A stretch of 64,000 bases of DNA from Desulfolithobacter dissulfuricans (lineage in GTDB: Bacteria; Desulfobacterota; Desulfobulbia; Desulfobulbales; Desulfobulbaceae), in the NCBI RefSeq assembly GCF_025998535.1, contig NZ_AP024233.1:3434001-3498000 (forward strand). Direction: 5' to 3'. The position numbers were made by a program, and so were the translations under genes. The notes under the pieces are model-generated. The model was not told the origin of the DNA, ran no database searches, and saw nothing but the letters and a program-made list of their open reading frames with translations. Positions 26,377 through 35,108 of the stretch are shown here, in pieces. Position 1 is the stretch's first letter; the number at the start of each line of letters is the position of its first letter.

Positions 26377-28158
26377 TTAGCGGATGTAGAGGGCCAGCAG
26401 GATGATGGCGGCCAGCACGGTCAGGGTTCTGGCCACGTAACGTGACAGTATTCCGGGCTGCATGAAAAAGCGCATCCGCTCGCTGAAGCGGAGCACGGAT
26501 TCGGCCGAGCCGTCGACAAAGCCGTCGACGACTCGCTGATCTGTCCAGGCCGATAAGGCGGCCAGGGTCCGGAGCAGGGGCAGGACCACAGTCTTGTGCA
26601 GATTCTTGATCACCTGTTCGTCCACCATGCGCAGCACTTTGCGGCAGAAGGCCAGGAACAGAACTGCGCCCCTGCGGTAGAACCAGTCCAGATCCAACCC
26701 CACTTTGGGCTCGGGGTAGAGCTTTTTTATCAGCAGGAAGAAGCCCAGCATGGTGAAGAGCAGGATCTGGAGCGAGGCCATGACATGGGCCGCGGTGTAG
26801 GGATGGTAGGGAACCTCGAAGGGCAGCAGACGGTAGAGTCCTTCGGGGTTGATACCTATCAGGATGCAGTAGTAGGCAGCCAGACCCATGGCGATGAGCA
26901 TGTTGAGGGGCGCCTCCCGCCGGGGCGGGTCAAAGGGCGGCTCGTCGCGCCAGAACCAGATGAAGTAGGGGACCTTGAGGCCGGTGTGGAGAAAGGTACC
27001 GGCCGAGGCCAGGGTCAGGCCCAGGGCGGCCCACTGGAGATGGCTCTCCCAGGCCCCTGATATGACCATGGACTTGGAGACAAAGCCGGAAAAGAGCGGA
27101 AAGGCGGAGATGGACAACCCACCGACCAGGGTGAAGACAAAGGTCCAGGGCATGTACTTCCACAGGCCGCCGAGCTCGGAAAACCGGCTCCGGCCTGTAA
27201 CCTGAAGCACTCCGCCCACGCCCATGAAGAGCAGTCCCTTGTAGAGGATGTGGGCATAGGCATGGGCGCAGGCCCCGTTCAGGGCCAGCTCGGTGCCGAT
27301 TCCCACCCCGGCGACCATGTAGCCCACCTGGCTGATGATGTGGTAGGAGAGCAGGCGGCGGGCGTCGTTTTCCAGCACAGCGTAGACCACACCGTAAAGG
27401 GCCATGACCACACCGAGGACGATGAGGATCTCGAAGCCGGCAAAGGAGCGGATCAGGGCGTAGACCGCGGTTTTGGTGGTATAGGCGCACATGAACACCG
27501 AGCCGACCACTGTGGCGCTGCCGTAGGCATCGGGCAGCCAGGCGTGCAGGGGCGGCACGGCGGCGTTGAGAAGGAATCCGGCCAGGATCAGGTACTGGGC
27601 CGTACCTGCGGAGGCCGGATCGATACCGGTAAAAGCGATGGAGCCGCTCTGGTGGTACTGGAGCAGGATCCCTCCCAGCAGCATCAGACCACCGAACACG
27701 TGGACCAGTACGTAGCGGTATCCGGCCGCGATCGCCCGGTCGGTCCGGCGGAGAAAGATGAGGGCGGCGGAAAAGACCATCAGCCCTTCCCAGAAGAGAA
27801 ACAGGGTCAGGTAGTCACCGGCAAAGACACAGCCAAGCGCCGAGCCCACGTAGCCCATGGCCGCCACCTGCTGCCACGGATCCTCCATGTGTAGACCGTA
27901 GACTGCGCCGATGAGCGCCATGAGGGTGAAGACATTGGCAAAGACCAGGGCCAGTTTGTCTACCCGGCCAAAGGTGAGTGTCAGGCCGTGGATCTCGAAC
28001 TGGCCATACAGGCCCGGGCTCAGGGTGGAGACCATGGTCAGGGCCAGCAGTGGCACAAGGATCAGCAGGCACTGTCGCCAGATTCCCCGGGACAGCGGCA
28101 CCGCCGGGAGTCCGAGGAAAAAGAAGAGCGCCGGATGGATAAAGAAGCTGTCACCCAT
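26377..28158 (-). CDS. NuoL/MrpD-like antiporter subunit of complex I
   Basis: 593-aa membrane protein in the nuoL position. The core has LFLFWEGLMVFSAALIFLRR (conserved Glu), AAVPPLHAWLPDAYGSATVVGSV and RRLLSYHIISQVGYMVAGVG. Compared with canonical NuoL the core is closer to Mrp/Hyf-type antiporters, but the last ~100 residues (DQRVVDGFVDGSAESV..., then a terminal membrane helix) resemble the lateral-helix end of NuoL. It therefore probably fills the distal NuoL role. Its ATG directly follows the TAA of the 86-aa gene. Confidence 0.75.
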   Translation of the reverse strand: MGDSFFIHPALFFFLGLPAVPLSRGIWRQCLLILVPLLALTMVSTLSPGLYGQFEIHGLTLTFGRVDKLALVFANVFTLMALIGAVYGLHMEDPWQQVAAMGYVGSALGCVFAGDYLTLFLFWEGLMVFSAALIFLRRTDRAIAAGYRYVLVHVFGGLMLLGGILLQYHQSGSIAFTGIDPASAGTAQYLILAGFLLNAAVPPLHAWLPDAYGSATVVGSVFMCAYTTKTAVYALIRSFAGFEILIVLGVVMALYGVVYAVLENDARRLLSYHIISQVGYMVAGVGIGTELALNGACAHAYAHILYKGLLFMGVGGVLQVTGRSRFSELGGLWKYMPWTFVFTLVGGLSISAFPLFSGFVSKSMVISGAWESHLQWAALGLTLASAGTFLHTGLKVPYFIWFWRDEPPFDPPRREAPLNMLIAMGLAAYYCILIGINPEGLYRLLPFEVPYHPYTAAHVMASLQILLFTMLGFFLLIKKLYPEPKVGLDLDWFYRRGAVLFLAFCRKVLRMVDEQVIKNLHKTVVLPLLRTLAALSAWTDQRVVDGFVDGSAESVLRFSERMRFFMQPGILSRYVARTLTVLAAIILLALYIR

Positions 28159-28419
28159 TTACAGGCCTCCCCTGGTTTCGTAGTAATTTTCGGGCCGAAA
28201 GAGCCAGGCATGGCCCAGCCACTTGGACACCACGATGATGAGTACACAGGCCAGCAGGCCGAACAGGGCCCAGAAGCCGGGAATTTCATCGCCGAGAAAG
28301 TAGACGTGGTGCCGGGGCACCAGCAGGTCCCCGACCACCAGCAGGCCGAGCAGGCAGCCGAATGTCACCTTGACCAGGTGATAATGGCGGCGCATCCAGC
28401 CGATGAGACGAACGATCAT
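28159..28419 (-). CDS. 86-aa membrane protein in the nuo operon
   Basis: Unrecognised small protein with two predicted membrane helices (residues about 17-35 and 48-68) and a conserved-looking polar tail, LFRPENYYE. It overlaps the upstream antiporter gene by four bases (ATGA) and its TAA abuts the ATG of the NuoL-like gene, so it is translated within a tightly coupled set. Its place between two antiporter-type subunits suggests an accessory of the membrane arm. Comparable short two-helix proteins occur beside Mrp-type subunits in related bacteria as far as I recall; function unknown. Confidence 0.7.
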   Translation of the reverse strand: MIVRLIGWMRRHYHLVKVTFGCLLGLLVVGDLLVPRHHVYFLGDEIPGFWALFGLLACVLIIVVSKWLGHAWLFRPENYYETRGGL

Positions 28420-29885
28420 GAGAGAACCTCCCCGATGAGCTGCAGGAACGGTTGCGGAAACAGGCCGAACAGAATGGTAAGTCCGGCGGTGATAGACAGA
28501 GGGATGACCATGAAAGCCGGGGCCTCCTGCAGTCCCGCCTTGTCGGCCGTGGACGGCCGCATGAAAAAGGCCCGATAAATGATCGGCAGAAAATAACCGG
28601 CGTTGAGCAGGGAACTGGTGAGGATGAAGACCAGCAGAAGCATGGAGTTGTTGTCCAGGCAGCCAAGCCCCAGGAACCATTTGGTGACGAACCCTGCGGT
28701 ACCTGGTACGCCGATCATGGAAAAGGCGCCGATGGCAAAGGCGGTCATGGTGATCGGCATCCGGTATCCGATCCCCGAGAGCTCGGAGATGTATTTCTTG
28801 CCGCTGGCGACGAAGATAGCCCCGGCGCAGTAGAACAGGGTGATCTTGGAAAAGGCGTGATTGGCGATATGGATCATGCCGCCGGTCATGGAGCTGACCG
28901 AGACCAGGGCGAACCCAAGGGTAATGTAGGCCAGCTGGCTGACCGTGGAATAGGCCAGGCGGGCCTTGAGATTGTCATGGGTCAGGGCGATCATCGAGGC
29001 CAGGAGAATGGTGGCGGACATGAAAAAGGCAGTGGGCATGACCAGGCCCAGCTGCTGCATCAGCTCCGGACCGTAGACGTTGTAGATCACCCGGGCGATG
29101 CAGAAGACACCGACCTTGACCACGGCCACCGCGTGGAGCAGAGCCGAGACCGGAGTCGGGGCCACCATGGCCGAAGGAAGCCAGGAGTGGAGCGGGATAA
29201 GGCCCGATTTGGCGATGCCGGCGACAAAAAGGATAAAGAGCACGACAAGCAGGGTCGGGTCGGCGTCGGCTGGCAGGATGGCGTCGGGTCCGAAATCCAG
29301 GTTACCGGCCAGGACATAGGTCAGGACCAGGGCGGTGAGGAAGAACAGCTTGCCGGTACCCATCAGGTAGACCAGATACTTGTTGGCGCCCCAGCGGGCC
29401 TCATGGTCTTCGTGGTGCATGACCAGGGGATAGGTGAAGATGGAGACCAGTTCGTAGAACAGGTACATGGTGAACAGCGACCCGGACATGGCCACGCCGA
29501 GAGCTGCGGACAGGGTAAGGGCGAAGCAGGTGTAGTATCTCGTCTGGGCGTGCTCGTTGAGGCCGCGCATGTAGCCAATCGAATAGAATGAGGTCAGGAT
29601 CCAGAGAAAGGACGAGATAGAGGCAAAGACCATGGAAAAGCCGTCCACCCGGAAGACCAGGGAGAAACCAGGCAGGATCTCCACCAGGTGGCAGCGGAGC
29701 ACCTCGCCCCGGAGGATGGGCGGCAGCATGGCCATGACCAGGGCAAACTTGAGCACCCCGGTGACCACGGAGACGGTCTCCCGGCGGTTGGGATCGTGAC
29801 GAAACCGCATGATCAGCCCGGCGCCGACCAGCGACACGGCGACAATCAGGACAGGCAGGATGGAAAAGGTCGTTTGTTCAGCCAT
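28416..29885 (-). CDS. Extra Mrp-type (subunit D) antiporter subunit
   Basis: 489-aa membrane protein of the Proton_antipo_M family inserted between nuoK and the NuoL-like gene. Signatures are MYLFYELVSIFTYPLVMHHED (helix-5 Glu), AKSGLIPLHSWLPSAMVAPTPVSALLHAVAVVKVG and KARLAYSTVSQLAYITLG. The VAPTPVSALLHAVAVVKVG form is typical of MrpD/NuoL-type relatives, not NuoM. With NuoM, NuoN and the NuoL-like protein it gives this complex four antiporter-like subunits, one more than usual. It starts six bases before the nuoK stop region without overlap. Confidence 0.8.
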   Translation of the reverse strand: MAEQTTFSILPVLIVAVSLVGAGLIMRFRHDPNRRETVSVVTGVLKFALVMAMLPPILRGEVLRCHLVEILPGFSLVFRVDGFSMVFASISSFLWILTSFYSIGYMRGLNEHAQTRYYTCFALTLSAALGVAMSGSLFTMYLFYELVSIFTYPLVMHHEDHEARWGANKYLVYLMGTGKLFFLTALVLTYVLAGNLDFGPDAILPADADPTLLVVLFILFVAGIAKSGLIPLHSWLPSAMVAPTPVSALLHAVAVVKVGVFCIARVIYNVYGPELMQQLGLVMPTAFFMSATILLASMIALTHDNLKARLAYSTVSQLAYITLGFALVSVSSMTGGMIHIANHAFSKITLFYCAGAIFVASGKKYISELSGIGYRMPITMTAFAIGAFSMIGVPGTAGFVTKWFLGLGCLDNNSMLLLVFILTSSLLNAGYFLPIIYRAFFMRPSTADKAGLQEAPAFMVIPLSITAGLTILFGLFPQPFLQLIGEVLS

Positions 29886-29891
29886 GGTCGA

Positions 29892-30221
29892 TCACCCCTT
29901 GAGCTTGATCAGTTTGTCCACCGCGATGGTCTGGTAGTTGCGGAAAACCGCCACGGCGATACCGAGGAAGACCGCGGCCTCGGCGGCGGCGATGCCGATG
30001 ATGAAAAGCGTGGTGATCCGGGCCTGCATGGGGTCGGGGACCAGGTAGGTGCCAAAGGCCATGATGTTGATCCCCACACCCTGGAGCAGGAGTTCCAGGG
30101 AGATGAGGAAGCCGATCAGCGAGCGGCGGAAGAGCATGCCGTAGAGGCCGATGGCGAACAGGGCATGGGCCACGATCACGTAGACCAGCAGGTTGTTGGG
30201 CAGGGTGGTGAGAAATTCCAT
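29892..30221 (-). CDS. nuoK: Complex I subunit K
   Basis: 109-aa membrane subunit with three helices. SLIGFLISLELLLQGVGINIMAFG holds the conserved helix-2 glutamate and IAAAEAAVFLGIAVAVFRNY the helix-3 glutamate, both needed for ion transfer in the family. The open frame extends far upstream, but the ATG at 30219-30221 follows a GGAGG site eight bases away and gives the normal length. Confidence 0.92.
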   Translation of the reverse strand: MEFLTTLPNNLLVYVIVAHALFAIGLYGMLFRRSLIGFLISLELLLQGVGINIMAFGTYLVPDPMQARITTLFIIGIAAAEAAVFLGIAVAVFRNYQTIAVDKLIKLKG

Positions 30222-30223
30222 GT

Positions 30224-30733
30224 TCAGATCCTCCGGTTGATCAGGGCAATGGTGATCGCGCCGATGACGGCCACGGTGAGCAGGATGGAGATCAGCTCGA
30301 AGGGCAGCAGGTACTCTTTGAGCAGCATCCAGCCGATGCGGCTCTCGTCTATCTTGTGGGCCGAGGCGACGATCTCCCGTCCGGACAGGCTTTTCAGGGT
30401 GGCGCTGAGCATTGTCACCACCAGAACCACCGGGATGGCGGCCTTGATGTCCAGCGGCTTCACCCCTTCCTCGCCCTTCTTGCGGGTCAGCGACAGCCCG
30501 AAGGCGATGGCCACGCAAACCGCGCCGATATAGATCATGACCTGCATGACGGCCAGCAGGGGGCTGCCCAGGTTGTAGTAGAGCCCGGCCACCCCGAGCA
30601 GGGTGCCGACCAGGCCGAAGAAACAGTAGATCAGGTTTCTGGCCGTGACCGCCAGGAGGGCGCCGCCGATGACCAGCAGCAGTATCATGCCGAACGAGAG
30701 GTAATAGACGGTGTAGATGAAACTGTCGATCAT
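30224..30733 (-). CDS. nuoJ: Complex I subunit J
   Basis: 169-aa membrane subunit with five helices. The region NLIYCFFGLVGTLLGVAGLYYNLGSPLLAVMQVMIYIGAV, with its pi-bulge segment, is the NuoJ signature. Two bases separate its stop from the nuoK ATG. A 77-base gap to nuoI holds an imperfect GC hairpin (about 30775-30808). Confidence 0.92.
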   Translation of the reverse strand: MIDSFIYTVYYLSFGMILLLVIGGALLAVTARNLIYCFFGLVGTLLGVAGLYYNLGSPLLAVMQVMIYIGAVCVAIAFGLSLTRKKGEEGVKPLDIKAAIPVVLVVTMLSATLKSLSGREIVASAHKIDESRIGWMLLKEYLLPFELISILLTVAVIGAITIALINRRI

Positions 30734-30810
30734 GGTTGTCTCTCTTTAATCGTTACAAAGCGGGTAATTAATGCCTCCGGTTCCGGGAGGGACCGGCGGA
30801 GAGCTTGTTC

Positions 30811-31266
30811 TCAGGAGTAGAAGGGCGAGATCAGGTCCGAAAGCAGGTCCATCTCCCGGTACTCCCGGTCGGTATAGTCGGCCAGGGAGTAGTCGCGGGA
30901 AAATTCCAGCGCCTCCACCGGGCAGCTCTCCACGCAGAGGCCACACAGGCTGCACTTGGTGAAGTCGAGCAGAAAGCGGTCGGCAACCTTCTTCTTCGCC
31001 CCCTCGGGTTTGCGGCCGCTCACCGTGATGCAGCCGGACGGGCAGTTGCGGGCGCAGGTACCGCAGGCGAAACACTTGGGGTAACGGGTCCGCTCGTCCG
31101 GGATCATGGAGATGTGGCCGCGGAAACGCGGTGGCAGCGGGGCCGTTTCCCGGGGCCACTGTACGGTGTGCGGGGTGGTGACCATGTTCTGGATGGTCAC
31201 CCGCATGCCGACGAGCAGGCTGAAGAAACCTTTGACGATGTCCTTTACGTAGCAGCATTCCATCAT
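30811..31266 (-). CDS. nuoI: Complex I subunit I, [4Fe-4S] ferredoxin-like
   Basis: 151-aa peripheral subunit with two [4Fe-4S] motifs, CFACGTCARNCP and CSLCGLCVESCP, which carry electrons towards NuoB. Without NuoEFG this subunit is the likely entry point for a soluble donor such as reduced ferredoxin (inference). The start MMECCYVKD at 31266 overlaps the nuoH stop by four bases; an upstream ATG at 31383 would lie within nuoH. Confidence 0.92.
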   Translation of the reverse strand: MMECCYVKDIVKGFFSLLVGMRVTIQNMVTTPHTVQWPRETAPLPPRFRGHISMIPDERTRYPKCFACGTCARNCPSGCITVSGRKPEGAKKKVADRFLLDFTKCSLCGLCVESCPVEALEFSRDYSLADYTDREYREMDLLSDLISPFYS

Positions 31267-32213
31267 AGGGCCAGCACTCCTGCGGTGACGAGAAAGTTGA
31301 TCAGGGTCAGGGGCAGCAGGATCTTCCAGCCAAAGGAGAGCATCTGGTCGATGCGCAGCCTGGGGAAGGTCCAGCGAAACCACATGAGGACAAAGATGAT
31401 CCCGTAGAGCTTGATCAGCGACCAGACCGGGCCGGGCAGCAGCGGCCCCTGCCAGCCGCCGAGAAAGAGTATGGAGGCCAGGGCGGCGGCAATGAACATG
31501 TAGGAGTATTCAGCCAGAAAGAAGAGAGAAAAACCCATGGCCGAGTACTCGGTGTGAAAACCGGCAACCAGTTCACTTTCGGCCTCGGAAAAATCGAACG
31601 GGCTGCGGTTGGTCTCCAGGGTGATGGTGACGATGTAGATAATGAAGAGCAGGGGCTGGTAAAGAATGTACCAGCCATTTTTCTGGGCCTGGGCAATCTC
31701 CCGCAGGCTGAAGGAGCCGGCCATCATGATGATGGTCAGGATGCAGAGCAGCAGGGGGATCTTGTAGGCCAGGATCTGGGCCACGGCCCGGGTTCCGCCG
31801 AGCAGGGCGTACTTGTTGTTGGACCCCCAGCCGGCCAGCAGGATGCCGAGCGTGTTGAGCAGGCCAAGGGCGATAACCAGCAGCAGGCCGATGTTGAGCT
31901 CCCAGGCCTGGACCGTCTCGCCCAGCGGCAGAGGAATCATGGCGACAAAGATGGGCACCAGGCTGACCACCGGGGCCAGGAGGAAAAGCGGCTTGTCAGC
32001 TTCGGCCGGGACAAGGAACTGCTTGGAGACCAGCTTGATGCCGTCGGCCAGGGTCTGGAGCACACCGTGGGGCCCCACTTCCATGGGCCCATAGCGGAAT
32101 TGCATGTGGCCGGCGACCTTACGCTCCAGCCAGACCAGGATCACCGCGTTCAGGCCGACAATGGCGCTTATGCCCAGCAGGTAACAGAGAATCGTACCAA
32201 GGGAAATGTTCAT
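31263..32213 (-). CDS. nuoH: Complex I subunit H
   Basis: 316-aa membrane subunit with about eight helices that forms the quinone site with NuoB and NuoD. Signatures are VWLERKVAGHMQFRYGPMEVGPHGVLQTLADGIKL and the ETNRSPFDFSEAESELVAGFHTEYSAMGF loop with the acidic cluster. It overlaps nuoD and nuoI by four bases at either end. Confidence 0.94.
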   Translation of the reverse strand: MNISLGTILCYLLGISAIVGLNAVILVWLERKVAGHMQFRYGPMEVGPHGVLQTLADGIKLVSKQFLVPAEADKPLFLLAPVVSLVPIFVAMIPLPLGETVQAWELNIGLLLVIALGLLNTLGILLAGWGSNNKYALLGGTRAVAQILAYKIPLLLCILTIIMMAGSFSLREIAQAQKNGWYILYQPLLFIIYIVTITLETNRSPFDFSEAESELVAGFHTEYSAMGFSLFFLAEYSYMFIAAALASILFLGGWQGPLLPGPVWSLIKLYGIIFVLMWFRWTFPRLRIDQMLSFGWKILLPLTLINFLVTAGVLAL

Positions 32214-33343
32214 CGGTCCACCTCCGGGATAACCATGTCCAGGCTGCCGAGGATGGCCAGGGCATCGGCCAGCAGCTGCCCCCGGGCCAGCTTGGAAAAG
32301 ATGGAGAGATTGGAGAACGAGGGCACCCGGAACTTGACCCGGTAGGGTTTCCTGGTTCCGTCGCTGACAATGTAGATGACCAGCTCGCCGCGCGGGGTCT
32401 CCACCGCCATGGCCACTTCGCCCTCGGGCGGCTTGATCTGCTTGGGCACCTTGGAACGGAAGGGGCCGTCGGGGATGGTGCTCACCGCCTGTTCGATGAT
32501 GGCCAGCGACTGTTCCATCTCTGCCATGCGGACGTTGTAGCGGGCCAGGCAGTCCCCGGACTGTTCCACCGGCACGGTGAATTCGAACCGGTCATAGCCA
32601 CTGTAGGGTTCTTTCTTGCGGACATCGAAGTCATAGCCCGAGGCGCGCAGGGAGGGACCGGTGATGCCGTAGCCGGCGGCGTCAAAGGGGAGGATGACGC
32701 CCACGTCCCTGGAGCGGTGGTGGAAGATCACGTTGCCGGTGACCAGGTCGTGGTAGCGGGGCAGCCGGCTGCGGAATCCGGTGACGAATTCCTCGACCCG
32801 GGCCAGGAACAGGTCGTCCACGTCGGCCCCCAGACCGCCGAAGCGAAAATAGCAGTAGGTGAGCCGGGAGCCGGTGATGTATTCCAGCAGGTCGAGGATC
32901 TGTTCCCGGTCGGTGAAGGCCTGGAGAAACGGGGTAAAGGCGCCGAGATCCAGGAGATAGGCCCCCCACCAGAGCAGGTGGCTGGCGATCCGGTTGAGCT
33001 CGGTGGCGATCACCCGTACGTGGATGGCCCGCTCCGGAACCTCGAAGCCGCAGAGCTTCTCCACCGCGCAGACCCAGGCCAGATTATAGGAAAGGGCTCC
33101 CAGGTAGTCCATCCGGCAGACATAGGGCAGGGCCTGGAGATAGGTCATGTTTTCAGCTATTTTTTCCTGCATCCGGTGGCCGTAGCCAAGCACCGGGTCG
33201 GCCCGCAGAATGTACTCGCCATCCATCTGCAGGACCACGCGCAGAACCCCGTGGGTTCCAGGATGCTGAGGGCCCAGATTGAGAATGAAGTTGTCGCTGT
33301 CGGTCTTTTCCAGGGTGTATGTGGGTGGTGCAGACATGATCAT
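32210..33343 (-). CDS. nuoD: Complex I subunit D
   Basis: 377-aa 49-kDa-type subunit, separate from NuoC. NLGPQHPGTHGVLRVVLQMDGE holds the quinone-site His, and the family helix RVIATELNRIASHLLWWG and the C-terminal LADALAILGSLDMVIPEVDR are present. It lies in the hydrogenase large-subunit fold without metal cysteines. Its start overlaps the nuoC stop by four bases (ATGA). Confidence 0.94.
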   Translation of the reverse strand: MIMSAPPTYTLEKTDSDNFILNLGPQHPGTHGVLRVVLQMDGEYILRADPVLGYGHRMQEKIAENMTYLQALPYVCRMDYLGALSYNLAWVCAVEKLCGFEVPERAIHVRVIATELNRIASHLLWWGAYLLDLGAFTPFLQAFTDREQILDLLEYITGSRLTYCYFRFGGLGADVDDLFLARVEEFVTGFRSRLPRYHDLVTGNVIFHHRSRDVGVILPFDAAGYGITGPSLRASGYDFDVRKKEPYSGYDRFEFTVPVEQSGDCLARYNVRMAEMEQSLAIIEQAVSTIPDGPFRSKVPKQIKPPEGEVAMAVETPRGELVIYIVSDGTRKPYRVKFRVPSFSNLSIFSKLARGQLLADALAILGSLDMVIPEVDR

Positions 33344-33780
33344 GGGGTCCCTGTGAAGTCTTTTCTCAGCGGATGAAAGGTTGCGTCCTCGGGCAGGAGC
33401 AGGTTCCTGGTGTCCGGGCAGTCGTCGAAGGCGATGCCGAACATCTCGGCGGTTTCCCGCTCATGCCAGACCGCGCCCGGGAAGATCCGGCCGATGGAGG
33501 GCAGACGGGGACGGGTCCGGGAGACCGGGATCCGGGCCAGGAAACGCAGCGGCTCGTCGTAATGGTTGAACAGGTAGACCCCGTCCATGAGGTTGTCCCC
33601 CGGCCGGTCCACAGCGGTGATGGTCTCGATGAAGAACCCGGACCGGACCAGGGCCGTGGCCAGGGGCCTGAGCTGCTCCGGCTCGAGTACCAGGGAACAG
33701 TGCAGTCCGGTGGAGGGAAATTCCGTGGGCCGGTACTCTATGCCGACCTGACTCAGGGCGCGTTCAAGGTGATTGCTCAT
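33340..33780 (-). CDS. nuoC: Complex I subunit C
   Basis: 146-aa 30-kDa-type subunit. The C-terminal half has [23 protein letters not shown] and [18 protein letters not shown], the standard NuoC signature. The frame is open to 34008, but the ATG at 33778-33780 has a GGGAGG site and overlaps the nuoB stop (ATGA), which fixes the start. Confidence 0.92.
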   Translation of the reverse strand: MSNHLERALSQVGIEYRPTEFPSTGLHCSLVLEPEQLRPLATALVRSGFFIETITAVDRPGDNLMDGVYLFNHYDEPLRFLARIPVSRTRPRLPSIGRIFPGAVWHERETAEMFGIAFDDCPDTRNLLLPEDATFHPLRKDFTGTP

Positions 33781-34292
33781 TGGGCGTCCTCCCTGGGAAT
33801 GGCTGGGGGATCGGGGAACCGGCGGTTTCCGGTCAGTTTTTCTTCCAGTTTCAAAAAGGCCTCGATCAGGGCCTCGGGGCGGGGCGGGCAGCCGGGGACA
33901 AAGACATCCACCGGGATCAGGTTGGCCACGCCTTCCACCACGTTGTAATTGAAGTCCAGCTTGAACGGGCCGCCGGAGATGGCGCAGTTGCCCATGGCAA
34001 TGACCCATTTCGGAGCCGGCATCTGGTTGTAGAGCCGCACCACCGTGGGGGCCATCTTGGCGGTGACCGTGCCGGCGACGATCATCACGTCGGCCTGGCG
34101 GGGCGTGGCCCGGAAGACTCCGGCCCCGAACCGGTCCAGGTCGAAGCGCGGCCCGGCGGCGGACATCATTTCAATGGCGCAGCAGGCCAGACCGAAGGTC
34201 AGCGGCCATAGGGAATTAGCCCGCGCCTGGTCGAAGATTTTTTCAAGGACGGCAAAATGAACTATCGGAGGGAGAGTGCTTCCCGTTCCCAT
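33777..34292 (-). CDS. nuoB: Complex I subunit B, N2-cluster protein
   Basis: 171-aa peripheral subunit binding the N2 [4Fe-4S] cluster. The tandem cysteines are in [11 protein letters not shown], the third in [12 protein letters not shown] and the fourth in [11 protein letters not shown]. The third motif reads MGNCAISGG instead of the MGSCANSGG of many aerobes. It overlaps nuoA by 31 bases. Confidence 0.94.
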   Translation of the reverse strand: MGTGSTLPPIVHFAVLEKIFDQARANSLWPLTFGLACCAIEMMSAAGPRFDLDRFGAGVFRATPRQADVMIVAGTVTAKMAPTVVRLYNQMPAPKWVIAMGNCAISGGPFKLDFNYNVVEGVANLIPVDVFVPGCPPRPEALIEAFLKLEEKLTGNRRFPDPPAIPREDAQ

Positions 34293-34711
34293 ATCCAGAC
34301 TCCTTTTTTCCAGGCATAGATGATCGCCATAAAGAGAATGACGCAGAAAATGACCACTTCCATGAAGCCCGCCAGGCCCACCCCCTGCCGGTAGATACGG
34401 GCAATGGGGAAGAGGTAGAGGACGTCGACTTCAAAGACGATGAAGATCAGGGCGTAGACATAGTAGAAGACCCCGAAGCGCGACGAGGTGGCCTGGCCGA
34501 AAGCGACCATGCCGCATTCGTAGATTGCCCCGATGTGCGGGTTTCTGCTCCGGGGGGAGAGCAGGTAGCAGGCCACCAGCGGGGCCACGGCAAAGAGGAC
34601 TCCCAACAGGAGGAAAAGCGACAGGATAAAACCGTCGGCCACCAGTTCCGGGTCCGGGGGTGCCGCCATGTGCAAAAAGGTACTGGCGGGATTCAGGGCT
34701 GTCTCAGACAT
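34262..34711 (-). CDS. nuoA: Complex I subunit A
   Basis: 149-aa membrane subunit with three helices. [48 protein letters not shown] contains the conserved cysteine loop and the helix acidic residues. First gene of the operon; CGGAGTGAG precedes the ATG. The N-terminus is longer than usual by about 20 residues. Confidence 0.93.
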   Translation of the reverse strand: MSETALNPASTFLHMAAPPDPELVADGFILSLFLLLGVLFAVAPLVACYLLSPRSRNPHIGAIYECGMVAFGQATSSRFGVFYYVYALIFIVFEVDVLYLFPIARIYRQGVGLAGFMEVVIFCVILFMAIIYAWKKGVWIWEREALSLR

Positions 34712-34915
34712 GTTCTCACTCCGTGGTAGTAGTGCAGGTCAAGATGAACGACAGCCTACAAAGTGGGATTAAATAAATCAAATTTGAAATATTTTAAATT
34801 AGCATAAATTTCATTTATAGTTTTTGTCTCCTGTCAGGGCCGGCACGAAGAAGATCCGTTCCGGGTCGAGATGACCAGACCCGTGGGCAGGCCGGCTTTC
34901 TTCACCTTTACCTCG
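34712..34915. other. AT-rich divergent intergenic region, nuoA side
   Basis: The first 200 bases of the 397-base gap between nuoA (-) and the RACE gene (+). It is strikingly AT-rich at about 34765-34830 and probably carries the nuo promoter on the minus strand, but I cannot choose -35/-10 boxes with confidence. No coding sequence is seen. Confidence 0.4.
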
Positions 34916-34944
34916 TTGAAATTACACCCTGTCCATGCTATAAA
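34916..34944 (+). promoter_or_regulatory. Sigma-70-type promoter of the RACE gene
   Basis: TTGAAA at 34916-34921, a 17-base spacer, and TATAAA at 34939-34944 with an upstream TG (extended -10). Transcription would start near 34951, giving a leader of about 158 bases before the ATG at 35109. Confidence 0.7.
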
Positions 34945-35043
34945 TTATCATTTTTATCCCATGCCGATGGCGAGATCGGGTCCTGTCCGGATCCCGCTCC
35001 ATCTTCACCGCCCGGGACAGGGCGCAGCGAACCATTTCCCGAG

Positions 35044-35079
35044 GCAGGCTTCCAGCACCGGATGGAGAAAACAGCCTGC
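35044..35079 (+). promoter_or_regulatory. Stem-loop in the RACE mRNA leader
   Basis: GCAGGCT (35044-35050) pairs with AGCCTGC (35073-35079); TCCA/TGGA pair inside. It ends 18 bases before the CGGAG ribosome site. A second, weaker hairpin lies earlier in the leader (CGGGTCC/GGATCCCG near 34978-34998). No known riboswitch class is recognised. Confidence 0.45.
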
Positions 35080-35108
35080 TCCAGACGTATCGATATCGGA
35101 GTCCAGCA

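Noticed and set aside
28159-28680. A 173-codon minus frame covering the 86-aa membrane protein
   Set aside because: The upstream half lies within the 489-aa antiporter gene in another frame; the ATG at 28419 with an ATGA overlap is the sensible start.
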